In this document: positions 33,230 through 41,450 of the stretch, one piece after another
How positions within the stretch are numbered: position 1 is the stretch's first letter
Layout of the letters: each line of letters begins with the position of its first letter
NCBI RefSeq assembly: GCF_904831005.1
Contig: NZ_LR882982.1
Coordinates: forward strand, 1,116,001 to 1,180,000
Reading direction: 5' to 3'
DNA length: 64,000 nt
Origin: Microbacterium hydrocarbonoxydans
Lineage (GTDB): Bacteria; Actinomycetota; Actinomycetes; Actinomycetales; Microbacteriaceae
The notes under the pieces: model-generated
Seen by the model: only the letters and a program-made list of their open reading frames with translations
Database searches by the model: none
What the model was told of the DNA's origin: nothing
Position numbers and translations under genes: made by a program

Positions 33230-33932
33230 CCTCGACGTACGTGCCCGCCTCGGAATCCGAGAGCAGGAGTCGCGCGACCAGGCGAGCAGCATCCGCGATG
33301 CGGGCGAGGCTGATCGGGCCGGCGGGCCTGCCGATGAGCTGGGCGTGCATCCGCGGCCAGTGAGAATCTCTGTCGCGCTCGTGTCCGTCTCGGCAGGAGA
33401 GGCACGGCGATTCGCCGGGCACGATGAGCGGCCCGACCGTCGTACGCCCGCGTTCCAGAGCCACGGGCAGGTGTGGGGTGTCGTCGCGCAGGTAGCGCGC
33501 GAAATGCAGCGCAGCCGCTGCTCCTTCGAGCAGAACCACACCGATGTCCTCGGCGGCCGTCCGCACCCCGAGCGTGACACCCTCGTCGGCCAGCGCGTCG
33601 CGCAGCCGGTACTCGCATCGCGCATCGAGAACGTCGATGGTCTCGACCCATGCGGCCCGCGGGGGAGGAGAGTCGTCGACGAGCAGCGGCTCCAGACGGG
33701 TGAGGAGCATTCGCGCTTCCGCACGCGGTGCCCCCACCGCATGGGCCACGACGTCGAAAGCGCCGCGACGGAACCCCGCCGCCATCCGCCCGACGAGCAA
33801 CTCGACCCAGGGTGCCGACGCGGGTATGCGCAGCGTCCCCTCGATGCCGATCTGCAAGGTCTCACCGTCGCGCCACAGCAGCGGCACATCGGGATCGAGG
33901 CGGGTGAGGATCCTGGGCGTCAGCGGAGACAT
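33066..33932 (-). CDS. TOMM-type E1-like (cyclodehydratase leader-binding) protein
   Basis: 288 residues resembling the E1-like/ocin-ThiF-like component of thiazole/oxazole-modified microcin (TOMM) enzymes. A winged N-terminal region with TLRIPASAPWVELLVGRM is followed by a degenerate ThiF-like fold and the paired zinc cysteines SPCLSCRDGHERDRD and HEECRCRD. The usual HWP motif (DSHWPRMHAQL) is present. No YcaO, dehydrogenase or precursor peptide is nearby. It corresponds in position to Rv3196 of M. tuberculosis. The C-terminal 55 codons overlap uvrD2 antisense. Confidence 0.75.
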   Translation of the reverse strand: MSPLTPRILTRLDPDVPLLWRDGETLQIGIEGTLRIPASAPWVELLVGRMAAGFRRGAFDVVAHAVGAPRAEARMLLTRLEPLLVDDSPPPRAAWVETIDVLDARCEYRLRDALADEGVTLGVRTAAEDIGVVLLEGAAAALHFARYLRDDTPHLPVALERGRTTVGPLIVPGESPCLSCRDGHERDRDSHWPRMHAQLIGRPAGPISLARIADAARLVARLLLSDSEAGTYVEVSADGHRVWRSVTFHEECRCRDLSSRSLPGTAMEPALLVRPSAPTTLRAYAQRA

Positions 33933-34011
33933 CCCCCGATTCTGCGGACGCCGTCACCCGAATGGGGCGCATCCGCGGCATCGGTGGAGAACTCCTCGAC
34001 GACACGCAGGG

Positions 34012-35424
34012 TCACACCGGTCGGTCTCCTCCGGGTCCGTCCTCGCCGTCCTCGTCATCCTCGTCGCTCGGTTCCTCGTCGGCCGAGTCCTCTCCGGCGA
34101 AGTCGTCTCCGTCCAGCAGGCGCGCGAGGGCTTCGTCGAACTCATCGGCGACCGGCTGCTCTCCTCGGGCCGTCGCCTGCAGTCGGGCGACGAGCGCGGT
34201 CGGGTCGTCGATGTCTTCGGCAGTCGGCATCAGATCGGGGTAGTCCCACAGCGCGTCGCGTCCTCCGGTGCCGACGGCATCCGTCACGGCCTGCCACATC
34301 GCGGATGCCTCCCGCAGCCGTCGCGGGCGGAGCTTGAGACCCACGAGCGCGCCGAGCGCGTCTTCGGCGGGCCCGCCCACTGCGCGTCGACGACGCGCCG
34401 CCTCGGCGATGCGCGCGCCGTCGGGAAGCCGTGACGTCGCCTGTGCGGTCACGACGTCGACCCAGCCGTCGATCGTCGCGACCAGGTTCTCGAGTCGCGC
34501 CAGCGCCTCGCTCTGGGCCTCGCTCTGCGAAGGCAGCAGCGCGCCGCCCTCGATCGCCGCCCGGAGCTCCTCGGGGTTGGACGGGTCGAGACGACTCGCG
34601 ACGTCTTCGAGCGCATCGACATCGACCGTCACGCCACGGGCGAAGTCGGTGATCTGCGCCATGACGTGCAGATGCAGCCACTTCGCGTGCCGATACAGCC
34701 GTGCATATGCCAGCTCGCGCGTCGCGAGGTACAGCGTGATCTGGTCTTCGGGGATCTCGAGCCCCTCGCCGAACGCGGTGAGGTTCTGCGGGATCACCGC
34801 CGCTGTCCCTGCAGGGAGCACCGGAATGCCCACGTCGCCACCCGAGACGACCTCGAGCGACAGATTGCCGAGCACCTGGCCGAACTGCGCCGCGAACACC
34901 GACCCTCCGAGGCCGCGCATGAGCTTTCCCGCTCCTTGGACGAGACCGCGCATGTCTTCGGGCACCTGCGTGTCCAGCGCGCTCGTCAACGCATCGGCGA
35001 TGCTCGTCGAGACCGGCTCCGCGATCTCCTTCCACACCGGCAGGGTGGCTTCGACCCATTCGCCGCGCGTCATGGCGCGCGGTGCCTCGGAGAGCTCCGA
35101 GATCGTGGTCGCCTCACCGAGCCACAGGTTCGCGAGAGCGAAGGAATCGGTCAGAGAGGTCCGGGAGCCGTCGGTGATGCCGAGGCCGTCCCGATTCGCG
35201 ATGTGCAGCGCCTGACGGAGGGAGCTCTCCCAGGCATCGCCTCCGAACGCGCCCTGGAGCTGAGCCATGATGGTCTGCATCATGGCCGGGTCGAGCTGAA
35301 GCCCGTCCATTCCTGAGAGGGCGTCGCGCAGCGCCTCGGGGTCGATGTCGCCGGCGCCCTGGCCGGACATCATTCGTCGGAGGAACTCTTCGAAGTCCTC
35401 GGGGGTCGGATCGTTGTCTGCCAT
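34012..35424 (-). CDS. Zincin-like DUF2342 family protein
   Basis: 470 residues of the actinobacterial DUF2342 group annotated as zinc-dependent metalloproteases. The N-terminus is acidic (EDFEEFLRRMMSG), the core is helical with FAAQFGQVLGNLSLEVVSG and IPVLPAGTAAVIPQNL, and the putative active-site helix reads ATRELAYARLYRHAKWL. No HExxH appears anywhere, so peptidase activity is doubtful. The C-terminal 35 residues are almost purely Asp/Glu/Gly. It is divergent from ylbL, matching the Rv3195/Rv3194c pair. Confidence 0.85.
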   Translation of the reverse strand: MADNDPTPEDFEEFLRRMMSGQGAGDIDPEALRDALSGMDGLQLDPAMMQTIMAQLQGAFGGDAWESSLRQALHIANRDGLGITDGSRTSLTDSFALANLWLGEATTISELSEAPRAMTRGEWVEATLPVWKEIAEPVSTSIADALTSALDTQVPEDMRGLVQGAGKLMRGLGGSVFAAQFGQVLGNLSLEVVSGGDVGIPVLPAGTAAVIPQNLTAFGEGLEIPEDQITLYLATRELAYARLYRHAKWLHLHVMAQITDFARGVTVDVDALEDVASRLDPSNPEELRAAIEGGALLPSQSEAQSEALARLENLVATIDGWVDVVTAQATSRLPDGARIAEAARRRRAVGGPAEDALGALVGLKLRPRRLREASAMWQAVTDAVGTGGRDALWDYPDLMPTAEDIDDPTALVARLQATARGEQPVADEFDEALARLLDGDDFAGEDSADEEPSDEDDEDGEDGPGGDRPV

Positions 35425-35542
35425 CGCTGTCGCCTCTCAGCACGTCTGAAGCCGTGGCCTCTACGCTAGTCACAGGAGCGGCCGCGAGACCCCGAACGCG
35501 GACAGATAGCTGTACGCCGCCCGCGAACGACGGAGGAAACCT

Positions 35543-36637
35543 GTGGATCGAACCCGGCCCGCGAGGCTCGGACTCGGAGTCTGGGCGCTCGTCGTCGCGC
35601 TGGTCGCGCTCGTCGTCCTGACGTTCCTGCCGACGCCCTACGTGATCCAGCGGCCGGGACCCGTCTATGACACGCTCGGGACCGCGGCGGATGCTGACGG
35701 AGAGCAGGTGCCGCTCATCAACATCGAAGGGGCGGAGACGTTCGAGACCGCGGGCACGCTCGACCTCACCACGGTGCAGGTGGTCGGAAACCGCGAGCGC
35801 ACCCCCAGCTGGTTCGAGCTCGCACTCGCATGGACCGACAGCTCGAGAGCGGTGGTGCCGCTCGACTCGGTCTTCCCCGAGGGGGTCACCACCGAGCAGC
35901 GTGACGAGCGCAACGCCACGCTCATGGTCGATTCGCAGCACGAGGCGACGGCGGCCGCTTTGAACGCGCTGGGTTATGACACGGGCGCGCAGGTCGCTGT
36001 GGTCGACGTGCTCGACGGCTCACCCGCGCAGGGAGCCCTCGAGCCCGACGACATCGTGACGGCAGTCGGCGGCACGCCGGTGGTCTCGGCCAAGCAGCTG
36101 CGGCAGGCCATCCAGGACGCCGGGGGAGACCCGGTCATGCTCACGGTGCTGCGGGGCGGCGCGGAGCAGACGGTCGAGGTCACGCCCGAGAAGCAGGTCG
36201 AGGGCGACGTGACGACCTGGCTGATCGGCGTCACTCTGCGCACCGACTACGACTTCGAGATCGACGTCACCCTGCAGCTCGACAACGTCGGCGGTCCGAG
36301 TGCGGGGATGATGTTCGCCCTCGGCATCGTCGACACCCTCACCCCGGGCGAGCTCAACGGCGGCGAGAACATCGCGGGCACCGGCACGATCGAAGCCGAC
36401 GGCACCGTCGGCCCGATCGGGGGCATCCGCCAGAAGCTCTACGGTGCGCGCGACGCGGGTGCCTCGTTCTTCCTCGCACCGGAGTCGAACTGCGACGAGG
36501 TGGTCGGGCATGTGCCCGACGGGCTCACGGTGATCAGCACGGAGACGCTGGACGATTCCCTCGCCGCGCTCGACGTGATCGCCGACGGCGGAGAGCTCGA
36601 CTCGCTGCCGAGTTGCGACGTCGTGACCTCGCCGTGA
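35543..36637 (+). CDS. YlbL-family membrane-anchored PDZ-Lon protease
   Basis: 364 residues: a membrane helix (about 11-30, LGVWALVVALVALVVLTFL), a PDZ domain (about 130-220, VDVLDGSPAQGALEPDDIV) and a Lon-like protease domain. The catalytic dyad is visible as Ser253 in GGPSAGMMF and Lys298 in GIRQKLYGA. It should degrade or process extracytoplasmic or membrane proteins. The GTG start is preceded by GGAGG, so unlike its neighbours it has a leadered message. The UPF0182 gene follows after 46 bases with its own -10 box. Confidence 0.92.
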   Translation: MDRTRPARLGLGVWALVVALVALVVLTFLPTPYVIQRPGPVYDTLGTAADADGEQVPLINIEGAETFETAGTLDLTTVQVVGNRERTPSWFELALAWTDSSRAVVPLDSVFPEGVTTEQRDERNATLMVDSQHEATAAALNALGYDTGAQVAVVDVLDGSPAQGALEPDDIVTAVGGTPVVSAKQLRQAIQDAGGDPVMLTVLRGGAEQTVEVTPEKQVEGDVTTWLIGVTLRTDYDFEIDVTLQLDNVGGPSAGMMFALGIVDTLTPGELNGGENIAGTGTIEADGTVGPIGGIRQKLYGARDAGASFFLAPESNCDEVVGHVPDGLTVISTETLDDSLAALDVIADGGELDSLPSCDVVTSP

Positions 36638-36671
36638 CCGGGATGACAGCCGCAGCACAGTAAGGCATGCC

Positions 36672-36677
36672 TAGGAT
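36672..36677 (+). promoter_or_regulatory. -10 box of leaderless UPF0182 gene
   Basis: TAGGAT followed by 6 bases and the GTG at 36684. Confidence 0.6.
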
Positions 36678-36683
36678 GGAACG

Positions 36684-39581
36684 GTGACCTCGACTTCTGC
36701 ACCGAACCCGGCCACTCCCCGAACCTCGCGAAGAATCTTCGGCATCTCGTTGGCGATCATCGCCGCGCTGATCGCCGTCTTCTTCGTCTTCGCGTCGTTC
36801 TACACCGAATTCCTCTGGTTCGACCAGGTGGGCTTCGCGGGAGTTCTCACCACCCAGTGGTTCGCCACGGCGGTGATGTTCGTCGTCGGTTTCCTCGGCA
36901 TGGCCGTGCCGCTGTTCGTCGCGATCCAGCTGGCGTATCGACTCCGCCCCGTCTACGTGCGGCTGAGCTCGCAGCTCGATCGCTATCAGGAGGTCATCGA
37001 GCCGCTCCGTCGCCTCGCGATGTGGGGCATGCCGATCTTCTTCGGTCTCTTCGCCGGATTCTCGGCCGCGAGCCAGTGGAAGACGGTCTGGCTGTGGGCG
37101 AACGGCGTCGCCACCGACACGGTCGACCCGCAGTTCGGTCTCGACACCGGGTTCTACATGTTCGCGGTGCCGTTCTACTCCATCCTGCTCGCGTTCGTCT
37201 CCGCCGTGCTGCTGCTCACCTTGATCGTGACCGCACTGGTCTCGTACCTCTACGGCTCGGTCCGCATCGGCCAGGGTGAGCTGCGCATCTCGAAGCCGGC
37301 GCGCATCCAGCTCGCCGTCGTCGCGGGTCTCTACCTGCTGGTGCAGGCGGCGAGCCTGTGGCTCGACCGCTACAAGACGCTCTTCGCTCAGGACGACCGG
37401 ATCGTCGGCCCCGCCTACACGGGCGTCAATGCGACGATCCCGGGCCTCGCGATCCTCGCGATCATCGCCGCTCTCGTGGCGATCCTCTTCTTCGTCACTG
37501 CGGTGATCGGCCGCTGGCGCTTCCCGCTCGCGGCGACCGCACTGCTGATCGTCGCATCGCTGGTCGTGGGAGTCGGCTTCCCGTGGGCCGTGACCACTTT
37601 CCAGGTGCGACCGAACCAGAACGCCTACCAGGCGGAGTTCTACCAGAAGAACATCGACGGCACGAAGGAGGCGTACGGGGTCGCAGACCTCGAGACCACG
37701 CCGTTCGAGGCCGAGACCGATGCCGAGGCGGGACAGCTGCGGGAGGATGCCGAGACCACCGCGTCGATCCGCATCGTCGACCCCGCCGTGATCAGCCCGG
37801 CCGTGCGCCAGCTCGAGCAGTATCGCGGCTACTACCAGTTCCAGGAGAACCTCGACGTCGATCGCTATGAGATCAACGGTGAGATGCAGGACACCGTCGT
37901 CTCCGTGCGCGACCTCGACATGGAGGGCGTCGACGTCAGCAACTGGAACAACCGGGCCGCTGTGTACACGCACGGCTACGGCCTGGTCGTCGCGGCGGGC
38001 AACCAGCGCACGAGCGACGGAGAGCCGGTCTTCCTCGAGCGCGGCATCCCCTCCTCGGGCTTCCTCACCGACCAGGAGGAGTTCGAGCCGCGGATCTACT
38101 TCGGCGAGAACTCGCCCGAGTACTCGATCGTCGGTGCTCCGGAAGGCACGGATCCCGTCGAGATCGACTATCCGCGCGGCAAGGACGGCTCGAACGAGAC
38201 CAAGACCACTTTCGAAGGCGAGGGCGGGCCGGCGATCGACAACACGTTCACCAAGCTCCTCTACGCGCTCAAGTTCCAGTCCGAGCAGATCCTCTTCTCG
38301 AACCTCGTCAACGACGAGTCGCAGATCCTCTACGACCGCGACCCGAAGACCCGCGTGCAGAAGGTCGCCCCGTACCTCGAGCTCGACAGCGAGCCGTACC
38401 CCAGCGTGGTCGACGGACGTGTCGTCTGGATCATCGACGGCTACACGACGAGCTCGACCTACCCGTACTCGACGAGTGTGAGCCTGTCGGAGGCGATCGC
38501 GGACTCGAACGTGCCGTCGCCGACACTCGCCATCGACGAGATCAACTACATCCGCAACTCGGTGAAGGCCACGGTCGACGCCTACGACGGTTCGGTCACG
38601 CTGTACGCGTGGGACGACGAGGATCCGGTTCTGCAGAGCTGGCAGAACATCTATCCGTCGACGCTCAAGCCTGTCAGCGACATGTCGTCGGACCTGATGA
38701 GCCACGTGCGGTACCCGACCGATCTCTTCAAGGTCCAGCGCGATGTCCTCGGCATCTACCACATCGACACCGCGGGCTCGTTCGCTCAGCAGGACAACCG
38801 CTGGCAGACGCCGAACGATCCGCGAAGCGACGCGGTGCTCCAGCCGCCGTACTACTTGACCATGCAGATGCCGGGTCAGGATTCTCCGCGGTTCTCGATG
38901 TTCTCGACGTTCATCCCGTCGGCATCGGGGAGCGGAGGCAACCGAGATGTGCTGATGGGCTACCTCGCGGTCGATTCCGACGCGGGCTCGGAGGCCGGCG
39001 TCAAGGCCGAGGGCTACGGCCAGCTCAGGATGCTCGAGATCGACACCGACACGACGGTGCCCGGCCCCGGCCAGGTGCAGAACACGTACAACTCCGACAC
39101 AGCAGTGGTGCCACAGCTGAACCTGCTGCAGCAGGGTGAGTCCGAGGTGCTCTACGGAAACCTGCTGACCCTGCCGGTCGGCGGTGGTCTGCTCTACGTG
39201 CAGCCCGTCTACGTGCAGTCGTCGGAGGGCACGAAGCTGCCTCGACTCCAGAAGGTGCTGGTGGCCTTCGGTGACAAGGTGGCGTTCGAGGACACTCTGA
39301 CCGCCGCGCTCGACACGCTCTTCGGCGGAGACTCCGGAGCGACGGGCGGAGACGACCAGGTCGAGCCGACCCAGCCGGATCCGGACACCGGCGAGGTGCC
39401 GGCCGAGCCGTCGGTTCCGACCGACGTCGAAGCCGAGGCCCTCGCCGCGGCGCAGCAGGCGCTCAGCGACCGCGAGGCCGCTCTGAAGGAGGGCGACCTG
39501 ACGAAGTTTGCCGAGGCCGACAAGCGGCTCACGGATGCCGTGAACACGCTGCTCGGACTGGAAGCGGGTGCAGGGGAGTAA
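36684..39581 (+). CDS. UPF0182 family membrane protein
   Basis: 965 residues, the usual size of this actinobacterial and cyanobacterial family. Seven membrane helices fill the first 310 residues (for example IFGISLAIIAALIAVFFVF and FPLAATALLIVASLVVGV). A large extracytoplasmic domain follows, with the family blocks PNQNAYQAEFYQKNID and SVKATVDAYDGSVTLY. Residues about 885-925 are an acidic Pro/Glu linker, then a short coiled coil of Ala/Glu/Lys. Function unknown. Placed after ylbL as Rv3193c follows Rv3194c. A strong hairpin closes the unit. Confidence 0.93.
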   Translation: MTSTSAPNPATPRTSRRIFGISLAIIAALIAVFFVFASFYTEFLWFDQVGFAGVLTTQWFATAVMFVVGFLGMAVPLFVAIQLAYRLRPVYVRLSSQLDRYQEVIEPLRRLAMWGMPIFFGLFAGFSAASQWKTVWLWANGVATDTVDPQFGLDTGFYMFAVPFYSILLAFVSAVLLLTLIVTALVSYLYGSVRIGQGELRISKPARIQLAVVAGLYLLVQAASLWLDRYKTLFAQDDRIVGPAYTGVNATIPGLAILAIIAALVAILFFVTAVIGRWRFPLAATALLIVASLVVGVGFPWAVTTFQVRPNQNAYQAEFYQKNIDGTKEAYGVADLETTPFEAETDAEAGQLREDAETTASIRIVDPAVISPAVRQLEQYRGYYQFQENLDVDRYEINGEMQDTVVSVRDLDMEGVDVSNWNNRAAVYTHGYGLVVAAGNQRTSDGEPVFLERGIPSSGFLTDQEEFEPRIYFGENSPEYSIVGAPEGTDPVEIDYPRGKDGSNETKTTFEGEGGPAIDNTFTKLLYALKFQSEQILFSNLVNDESQILYDRDPKTRVQKVAPYLELDSEPYPSVVDGRVVWIIDGYTTSSTYPYSTSVSLSEAIADSNVPSPTLAIDEINYIRNSVKATVDAYDGSVTLYAWDDEDPVLQSWQNIYPSTLKPVSDMSSDLMSHVRYPTDLFKVQRDVLGIYHIDTAGSFAQQDNRWQTPNDPRSDAVLQPPYYLTMQMPGQDSPRFSMFSTFIPSASGSGGNRDVLMGYLAVDSDAGSEAGVKAEGYGQLRMLEIDTDTTVPGPGQVQNTYNSDTAVVPQLNLLQQGESEVLYGNLLTLPVGGGLLYVQPVYVQSSEGTKLPRLQKVLVAFGDKVAFEDTLTAALDTLFGGDSGATGGDDQVEPTQPDPDTGEVPAEPSVPTDVEAEALAAAQQALSDREAALKEGDLTKFAEADKRLTDAVNTLLGLEAGAGE

Positions 39582-39601
39582 GGCCTCCCTGCCGCACATG
39601 A

Positions 39602-39639
39602 ACGGATGCCGCCCCTCGCACGCGAGGGGCGGCATCCGT
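39602..39639. terminator. Bidirectional hairpin terminator
   Basis: Perfect 17-bp stem (39602-39618 with 39623-39639), loop CACG, 20 bases after the UPF0182 stop and before a convergent gene. Confidence 0.75.
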
Positions 39640-39690
39640 CGTCTCGAGCCGATCCTCGCAGCCTGAGACGGCGATGAAGGGGCGGTTCGA

Positions 39691-40281
39691 TCAGTTCGCG
39701 TCGTAGCGGCAGGTGACTGAGCCGAAGCCGCTCTGCTCCACGACCGACTCGCCGTTCCACAGGATCTGGCAGCTCACGGTGGCGACCGCGTCATCGTCCG
39801 ATGCGGTGACGACGATCTCAGCCGAATCGCCCGTCGTGGTGTATCGCTTGCTGCCGCTGTCGGACCACTCCTCGTCGTATGCCTGAGTGTCGTCCGCGTA
39901 GGACACCGTGAACACCGGGCCCCCCGTCGCGCGCACCTCGACCTGGCTGAGTCCGGTGCTGCCGAGCACGCCCACCGCGATCACGGCGACGAGCACGAGA
40001 TCGACGACGAGCGCGACCGCTGCGACCACGATGGCCGCCGTCTCGATGAGCGGCGCTGCAGACCGCCTGCCTCGCACACCGAGGGCGACGGCCGTGATCG
40101 CGAGGAGGGCAGCGGACACGGCGAGAAGCAGCAGGGCGACGGTGGGCAGCAGGACCGCGATCAGGCCTGCGGAGAGCAGCAGTGCCACTGCACCGATCCA
40201 GACCGCGGTGATCCCGCGCCGGGATGAGCGGGACACTGACGCGTCATCATTCGCGGAGGCGGCATCCGGCGTCTGCGTCAT
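39691..40281 (-). CDS. Membrane protein with MmpS-like C-terminal domain
   Basis: 196 residues. Three helices between about 24 and 105 precede an extracytoplasmic beta domain with VEVRATGGPVFTVSY and two cysteines (VSCQILWNGESVVEQ, then VTCRYDAN) in the pattern of MmpS/transport-accessory proteins, probably disulphide bonded. The ATG has GGAGG upstream and a -10 box TAGACT at 40351-40356 on the minus strand. No MmpL transporter is nearby, so the role is open. Confidence 0.65.
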   Translation of the reverse strand: MTQTPDAASANDDASVSRSSRRGITAVWIGAVALLLSAGLIAVLLPTVALLLLAVSAALLAITAVALGVRGRRSAAPLIETAAIVVAAVALVVDLVLVAVIAVGVLGSTGLSQVEVRATGGPVFTVSYADDTQAYDEEWSDSGSKRYTTTGDSAEIVVTASDDDAVATVSCQILWNGESVVEQSGFGSVTCRYDAN

Positions 40282-40350
40282 GAGGGACCTCCGAGTCGTG
40301 GACGCTGCATCTCTCGCGCAGCCGCCGGCGCACGCGCCGTTCGGAGCGAC

Positions 40351-40356
40351 AGTCTA
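40351..40356 (-). promoter_or_regulatory. -10 box of the MmpS-like gene
   Basis: TAGACT on the minus strand about 70 bases before the ATG at 40281; the leader carries a GGAGG ribosome site. Confidence 0.5.
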
Positions 40357-40412
40357 GCCAGGGAGGCGTGCACGCCTCGGAAGTGGGGGACGGGCATCGG
40401 ACGTGCGCATGC

Positions 40413-40453
40413 GAAAGGCCCCTGATCAGGATTTCTCCGATCAGGGGCCTTTC
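40413..40453. terminator. Hairpin terminator downstream of tRNA
   Basis: Perfect 15-bp stem (40413-40427 with 40439-40453) with an 11-base loop, 17 bases beyond the 3' end of the minus-strand tRNA. Confidence 0.7.
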
Positions 40454-40469
40454 TTGTGTCGCATTCTCG

Positions 40470-40543
40470 TTGCGGGGACAGGATTTGAACCTGCGACCTC
40501 CGGGTTATGAGCCCGGCGAGCTACCGAACTGCTCCACCCCGCG
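40470..40543 (-). tRNA. Initiator tRNA-fMet (CAU)
   Basis: A 74-base cloverleaf without encoded CCA. Read on the minus strand, the acceptor strands CGCGGGG and CCCCGCA leave a C1:A72 mismatch, the hallmark of initiator tRNA. The anticodon stem CGGG-CTCATAA-CCCG carries the three consecutive G:C pairs also needed by initiators, with anticodon CAT. The T-arm is CAGG-TTCAAAT-CCTG. It stands alone, followed by a hairpin. Confidence 0.95.
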
Positions 40544-40622
40544 GCACGTTTTATAGCCTAACACGGGAATTCGGAGGGCGCGAATCGAGGCCGCGCCAGG
40601 TCGGATGGGGAAGGATGTGAGG

Positions 40623-41435
40623 ATGACCGAGACAGCATCCGCCGCCGTTCCCGTCGCCGTCTGCCAGTTCGCGCCGACGGCTTCACGAGACGGCAACCGT
40701 GACCTGATCGCGGCCATGACGGCGGATGCCGCGCGTCGGGGAGCCCGGCTGATCGTCTTCCCGGAGTACTCGAGCTACTTCGTCGACCCGATGGATGAGA
40801 CGCTCGCGGCGAATGCCGAGACGCTCGACGGCGACTTCGTCTCGACCCTCACCGCGCTCGCTGCCGATCACGGTGTCGTCATCGTGGCCGGCCTCGTCGA
40901 GAGAGCTTCTGACGCCCACCGCGTGCACAACACGCTCGTCGCGGTGCGCGGCGACGGGATCCTTGCGACCTACCGCAAGCAGCACCTGTACGACGCCTTC
41001 GGGCAGACGGAGTCCGACTGGATCGAGGCGGGGGCGCTCGGCGCCGCGACCTTCGATGTCGCCGGCATCCGATTCGGGCTCATGACCTGTTACGACCTGC
41101 GCTTTCCCGAGGTGGCGCGCACGCTCGTCGACGAGGGCGCCGACGCGCTCGTCGTTCCTGCGGAATGGGTGCGCGGTCCGCTCAAGGAGCATCACTGGAC
41201 GACTCTCCTCGCTGCGCGGGCGATCGAGAACACGGTGTTCGTCATCGCCGCGGATCACCCGGTACCGGTGGGAGTGGGGCACTCGCAGATCATCGATCCG
41301 CTCGGCGTCGTGGTCGCCGGCGTCGGCCTGGATGCCGGCATCGCCGTCGCGACGGTCGAGCGCTCCGCAGTGCAGCGCGTGCGCGAGACGAACCCGTCGC
41401 TCCGCGTGCGCCGGTACGCGGTCGTGCCGCGCTGA
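40623..41435 (+). CDS. Carbon-nitrogen hydrolase (nitrilase superfamily)
   Basis: 270 residues with the complete Glu-Lys-Cys triad: Glu in IVFPEYSSYF, Lys in TYRKQHLYDAF and Cys in LMTCYDLRFPE. The closing ERSAVQRVRETNPSLR resembles the deaminated-glutathione amidase (Nit1) and omega-amidase branch, which would remove ammonia from a small amide; the exact substrate cannot be fixed. The ATG at 40623 is preferred to an ATG six codons earlier because AAGGA and GTGAGG precede it. Confidence 0.85.
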   Translation: MTETASAAVPVAVCQFAPTASRDGNRDLIAAMTADAARRGARLIVFPEYSSYFVDPMDETLAANAETLDGDFVSTLTALAADHGVVIVAGLVERASDAHRVHNTLVAVRGDGILATYRKQHLYDAFGQTESDWIEAGALGAATFDVAGIRFGLMTCYDLRFPEVARTLVDEGADALVVPAEWVRGPLKEHHWTTLLAARAIENTVFVIAADHPVPVGVGHSQIIDPLGVVVAGVGLDAGIAVATVERSAVQRVRETNPSLRVRRYAVVPR

Positions 41436-41450
41436 CGGCTCGGCGCCGCG

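Noticed and set aside
36534..39635. Very long antisense frame (1033 codons) opposite the UPF0182 gene
   Set aside because: It mirrors the UPF0182 gene and gives a charged, repetitive product with no motif. It is an antisense shadow caused by G/C third positions.
40368..40556. Short plus-strand frame covering the tRNA
   Set aside because: It reads the complement of the initiator tRNA and its terminator, a well-known source of false small proteins.
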